From the NCBI GenBank assembly GCA_949840805.1, contig CATKXR010000045.1, forward strand, positions 1 through 41,121: a DNA stretch of 41,121 nucleotides. Direction: 5' to 3'. Below are positions 38,528-41,121 of this stretch, in pieces; the stretch's first letter is position 1, and the number at the start of each line of letters is the position of its first letter. A model generated the notes under the pieces. That model searched no databases, was not told the DNA's origin, and saw nothing but the letters and a program-made list of their open reading frames with translations. The stretch is from an uncultured Lachnospiraceae bacterium. GTDB lineage: Bacteria; Bacillota; Clostridia; Lachnospirales; Lachnospiraceae. The translations under genes and the position numbers were made by a program.

Positions 38528-39459
38528 TGGCTGATGTAGCGGTATCTGTTTTGGCAAAGCTTAAGAATAAGGCGAAAGCGGCTGGCATCAGCTATCAGCA
38601 GTGCCTACAGCTTTTTATGCAGGAGGAGTTTTTGCGGAGGCTCTCAAAATCCGGATATGAGGATACGCTTATTCTTAAGGGCGGATTGTTTATCTATATG
38701 CTCACCAATTTTGAAAGCCGGGCAACGATTGACGTGGATTTTCTGCTTCGCAGCGTTTCCAATTCATTGGACGAGGTAAAAGCCCTTATCCTAGAAATCC
38801 TTGCTACGCCTACGGGTAATGATTATATTGAGATGACTGCGAAAGGGTTCGAGGAAATCTCGCCGCAAAGGAAATATCATGGCATCAGCACACAGATTAT
38901 CGGAAAGATAAAAAATGTCCGGGTTCCCTTTAATGTGGATATCGGCGTGGGAGATGTGATTGTTCCCCGCGCCGAGCAGAGGGCTATCCATACACAGCTC
39001 CCCGATTTTGAAGCTCCTGTTATTATGACCTATTCTCTTGAAAGCACCATTGCGGAAAAGTTTGACGCTATCCTGCAACGGTTTGAATTGACAGGAAGAA
39101 TGAAAGACTTTTACGATATTTACTATCTGGCAAAAACTTTTAATTTTGACGGAGCAAAATTGCAGACGGCAATATCCAAAACATTGGAACGGAGGGGAAC
39201 ACCCTGCGGAAAGAATAGTTTCAAGCGTATTCTCACACTTGCCGAGGATGTGGATATGCAGAAGCGATGGAAATTCTTTTTGAAAACCATAAAAGATGAT
39301 GCGCTTGAGTTTTCAGCGGTCATTGAGGAAATACAGAAATTCCTTGAGCCTGTATTTGATGCGATTGTGAATGAAGAACAATGGCAGCAGGATTGGAAAA
39401 GCAATATCAGCAGATGGTCACATCCGGGCGGAGATATCGACCATGACAAAAGCAGTTAA
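38527..39459 (+). CDS. abiEii: AbiEii nucleotidyltransferase toxin
   Basis: 310 residues, PF08843-type. Nucleotidyltransferase motifs: LILKGGLFIYMLTNF (G-G-x motif), RATIDVDFLLR (D-x-D metal site), FNVDIGVGDVIVPR, then the helical part YSLESTIAEKFDAILQRFELTGRMKDFYDIYYLAK. AbiEii toxins transfer nucleotides (to tRNA acceptor ends in studied homologues) and arrest growth on phage infection. The ATG at 38527 was chosen because it overlaps the antitoxin stop; a GTG at 38518 would add three residues. The gene looks intact and, with AbiEi, is probably defence cargo of the recombinase-bearing island. Confidence 0.9.
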   Translation: MADVAVSVLAKLKNKAKAAGISYQQCLQLFMQEEFLRRLSKSGYEDTLILKGGLFIYMLTNFESRATIDVDFLLRSVSNSLDEVKALILEILATPTGNDYIEMTAKGFEEISPQRKYHGISTQIIGKIKNVRVPFNVDIGVGDVIVPRAEQRAIHTQLPDFEAPVIMTYSLESTIAEKFDAILQRFELTGRMKDFYDIYYLAKTFNFDGAKLQTAISKTLERRGTPCGKNSFKRILTLAEDVDMQKRWKFFLKTIKDDALEFSAVIEEIQKFLEPVFDAIVNEEQWQQDWKSNISRWSHPGGDIDHDKSS

Positions 39460-39574
39460 TGATGTTGTTGACAGATGATGCCTTGGCTATCAGCATCGGT
39501 ATTTCCAAAAAGGACTAACCATCCCGTTATATCGTACAAACCCTAATGAATACCATATAGCGAGGTGGTGTTGA
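39443..39574 (+). pseudogene. Possible decayed small ORF after abiEii
   Basis: A frame opening with MTKAVNDVVDR is interrupted by one TGA (39476-39478) and continues with YFQKGLTIPLYRTNPNEYHI to a stop at 39572-39574. The second part is protein-like but I do not recognise it. It overlaps the end of abiEii and could be coincidental. Confidence 0.25.
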
Positions 39575-39577
39575 TGA

Positions 39578-39778
39578 TTGAAGTGTCGTGAGTTTGTCTA
39601 TGTCGGAGAGCCTGCTCCGCAAATTACAGAACAGGAATACACAGCATTTTATCTGCATTTTCAAAAGTCAATACTTGTTTCTCTGAAAAAAAGAGAACTA
39701 TTGACCCATTCGCAGTATGAGTGTTGCATCGAGGAAATAGAAAAGCAATACAGCAAGAACAACCGTAGCCAAGCCTAA
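39578..39778 (+). CDS. Small SHOCT-like protein next to the recombinase
   Basis: 66 residues, cytosolic. The C-terminal half, KRELLTHSQYECCIEEIEKQYSK, has the short helical pattern of SHOCT-like domains, often encoded directly before serine recombinases in clostridial mobile elements. The start is uncertain: the open frame begins at TTG (39578), 9 bases after GAGGTGG, while an ATG at 39574 with better appearance is in another frame and hits a stop after five codons, so a one-base frameshift near the 5' end is possible. Function unknown. Confidence 0.55.
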   Translation: MKCREFVYVGEPAPQITEQEYTAFYLHFQKSILVSLKKRELLTHSQYECCIEEIEKQYSKNNRSQA

Positions 39779-39792
39779 ACGCTTGGCTCTTT
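39767..39792 (+). terminator. Terminator overlapping the end of the SHOCT-like gene
   Basis: AGCCAAGC (39767-39774) and GCTTGGCT (39781-39788) pair perfectly around CTAAAC, followed by CTTT. The stop codon lies in the loop. Confidence 0.7.
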
Positions 39793-39832
39793 ACATATAC
39801 TTACTGAATCATTGGTACTTAATCATACACAA

Positions 39833-39859
39833 AATGTGCAATTTGAAAATTTGCACATT
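39833..39859. promoter_or_regulatory. Perfect inverted repeat upstream of the recombinase
   Basis: AATGTGCAA (39833-39841) and TTGCACATT (39851-39859) are exact inverse complements with a 9-base AT-rich spacer. This has the form of an operator for a dimeric HTH regulator, 67 bases before the recombinase start; it could also be part of a recombination site. Confidence 0.55.
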
Positions 39860-39926
39860 CGACAACATACCTCTATGAAACGATACTAAAATACGGCAAG
39901 GTTTTGTCGGGAAAGGGGCTATCTTT

Positions 39927-41121
39927 ATGTCAATAGATAAATACGAAATCCTCAATCAAGAGAGAAAAATACAGAATAAGAAAAAGAAAGTTGCCGCATA
40001 TTGTCGTGTCTCCACGGACAATGACGACCAGGCAAATTCATTTGAAAGCCAGCAGCGGTATTTCCGTCAGTATATTGAGTGTAATCCCGATTGGGATCTT
40101 TATGCCATATTTGCCGATGAGGGCATCTCTGGAACAAATACAAAAAAGAGAAAAGAATTTAACCGCATGATTGCGTGTGCCAAAAACGGCGATTTCGATT
40201 TGATTATCACAAAGGAAATCTCCCGTTTTGCGAGAAATACCCTTGACAGCATTTTCTACACCCGCGACCTCAAAAAGCACGGAGTGGGCGTTATCTTTTT
40301 AAACGACAACATCAACACCTTGGACGGCGATGCAGAGCTTCGCCTTGCCATTATGTCCTCTATCGCACAGGAGGAAAGCCGCAAGACTTCCGAGCGTGTC
40401 AAATGGGGACAGAAACGCCAGATGGAACAAGGCGTTGTGTTCGGACGCAGTATGCTCGGTTATGATGTAAAAGACGGTAAAATGACTATCAATGAAGATG
40501 GTGCGAAAATCGTTCGTCTTATTTTCCGCAAGTTTGTGGACGAGGGTAAAGGCACCCATGTTATCGCCCGTGAGCTTCGGGAGGAAGGCATAAATCCCAT
40601 GCGTGTGAAAGAATGGAGCAATACCGTCATTTTACGAGTGATACGCAATGAAAAATACTGCGGTGACTTAGTGCAGAAGAAAACCTATACGCCAGACTTC
40701 TTATCCCATGAAAAGAAATACAACCGAGGACAGGAGGAATTTGTCATCCTCAAAGACCACCACGAGCCGATTATCTCCCGTGAGCTTTTCGATAAGGCAA
40801 ACTACATTTTGGATGCAAAATCGCTTTCGCAGGAGGGCAAGGCAAAACACAGCAACCGCTATCCGTTCTCTGGGAAAATCAAATGCGGCAGATGCGGGGC
40901 AAGCTATGTTGCCCGATACAAAACCCGAAAAGATGGAAGCCAGTATAAGGCATGGCGTTGTTTTGAGAGCGCAAAGCACGGAAGCCCTCATATTGACAAA
41001 GCAGGGAACCAAGTGGGCTGCTCTGGAACAAGCATCCGCAACGAAGAAGCCATCCACATTATGTATCTTGTCTGCAAACAGCTCACCATTGACCGCCAGA
41101 AAATAGCGGATAACTTGATTA
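39927..41121 (+). CDS. Large serine recombinase, 3' end outside the window
   Basis: 398 codons are visible with no stop. After a short basic stretch the resolvase domain opens with VAAYCRVSTDNDDQANSFESQ (catalytic S29 in RVSTD), then FADEGISGTNTKKRKEFNRM, ITKEISRFARNTLD and AIMSSIAQEESRKTSERVKWG. The recombinase domain follows (GYDVKDGKM to RNEKYCGDLV), then a zinc ribbon starting KCGRCGASYVARYKT and ending GCSG. This layout belongs to large serine integrases such as TnpX-type enzymes of clostridial conjugative or mobilisable elements. AAGGGG lies 8 bases before the ATG. It marks the last 3.4 kb as part of a mobile island; attachment sites were not identified. Confidence 0.93.
   Translation, partial: MSIDKYEILNQERKIQNKKKKVAAYCRVSTDNDDQANSFESQQRYFRQYIECNPDWDLYAIFADEGISGTNTKKRKEFNRMIACAKNGDFDLIITKEISRFARNTLDSIFYTRDLKKHGVGVIFLNDNINTLDGDAELRLAIMSSIAQEESRKTSERVKWGQKRQMEQGVVFGRSMLGYDVKDGKMTINEDGAKIVRLIFRKFVDEGKGTHVIARELREEGINPMRVKEWSNTVILRVIRNEKYCGDLVQKKTYTPDFLSHEKKYNRGQEEFVILKDHHEPIISRELFDKANYILDAKSLSQEGKAKHSNRYPFSGKIKCGRCGASYVARYKTRKDGSQYKAWRCFESAKHGSPHIDKAGNQVGCSGTSIRNEEAIHIMYLVCKQLTIDRQKIADNLI

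Noticed and set aside
1..41121. tRNA or rRNA genes
   Set aside because: No cloverleaf with CCA-type end, T-loop GGTTCGA pattern or rRNA-like stretch was recognised on either strand.

Overview
The window looks like a chromosomal segment of a motile, spore-forming gut Clostridium relative, most likely family Lachnospiraceae (Bacillota, Clostridia). The evidence is a single short flagellin, a CheA/CheW/CheR/CheB operon, SpoIID- and SpoIIQ-like sporulation proteins, a T-box in front of ileS, a clostridial TxpA-like type I toxin, AGGAGG-type ribosome binding sites throughout, and moderate GC in core genes with AT-rich accessory patches. This placement is inferred from gene content; no species can be named from the sequence alone.

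Layout. 0-2.3 kb: a AAA+ ATPase with the N-terminal signature of ATPases from extracellular contractile injection systems (eCIS); the rest of any such cluster would lie upstream of the window. 2.3-3.1 kb: AT-rich remnants (a frameshifted HEPN-domain fragment) and an intact 30-residue holin-like type I toxin. 3.4-9.4 kb: flagellin with a CsrA-like site in its leader, an AAA-ATPase_like/PD-(D/E)XK protein, and two paralogous GT2 glycosyltransferases that could glycosylate flagellin. 9.5-15.2 kb (minus strand): cheA-cheW-cheR-cheB plus a membrane-anchored C39-like peptidase coupled to cheB. 15.5-19.0 kb (plus): two chemoreceptors, one with a predicted extracytoplasmic CZB zinc domain. 19.35-20.8 kb (minus): nicotinate phosphoribosyltransferase. 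21.1-28.1 kb (plus): a complete multistep phosphorelay of hybrid kinase, HPt protein, receiver-HD-GYP c-di-GMP phosphodiesterase and a second hybrid kinase. 28.1-34.4 kb: T-box-controlled type 2 ileS and glycogen phosphorylase, separated by a 36-bp tandem repeat. 34.5-35.1 kb: hicB with a truncated hicA. 35.1-37.1 kb: spoIID- and spoIIQ-like genes. 37.2 kb to the end: a 5'-truncated manganese catalase fragment abutting an accessory island with AbiEi/AbiEii, a SHOCT-like small protein and a large serine recombinase that runs off the window.

How it fits together. The che operon, receptors and flagellin make up much of a motility module. The phosphorelay next to it ends in a c-di-GMP-degrading output, which would plausibly tune motility against sessile life. 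Toxin-antitoxin material occurs at four separate places (HEPN remnant, type I toxin, decayed hicAB, intact abiE), marking repeated insertion and loss. The most notable individual signals are the compact phosphorelay locus, a 46-bp promoter-bearing repeat present between the two glycosyltransferases and again in front of abiE, the CsrA-like site in the flagellin leader, the peptidase gene inside the che operon, and the tandem repeat in front of glgP.
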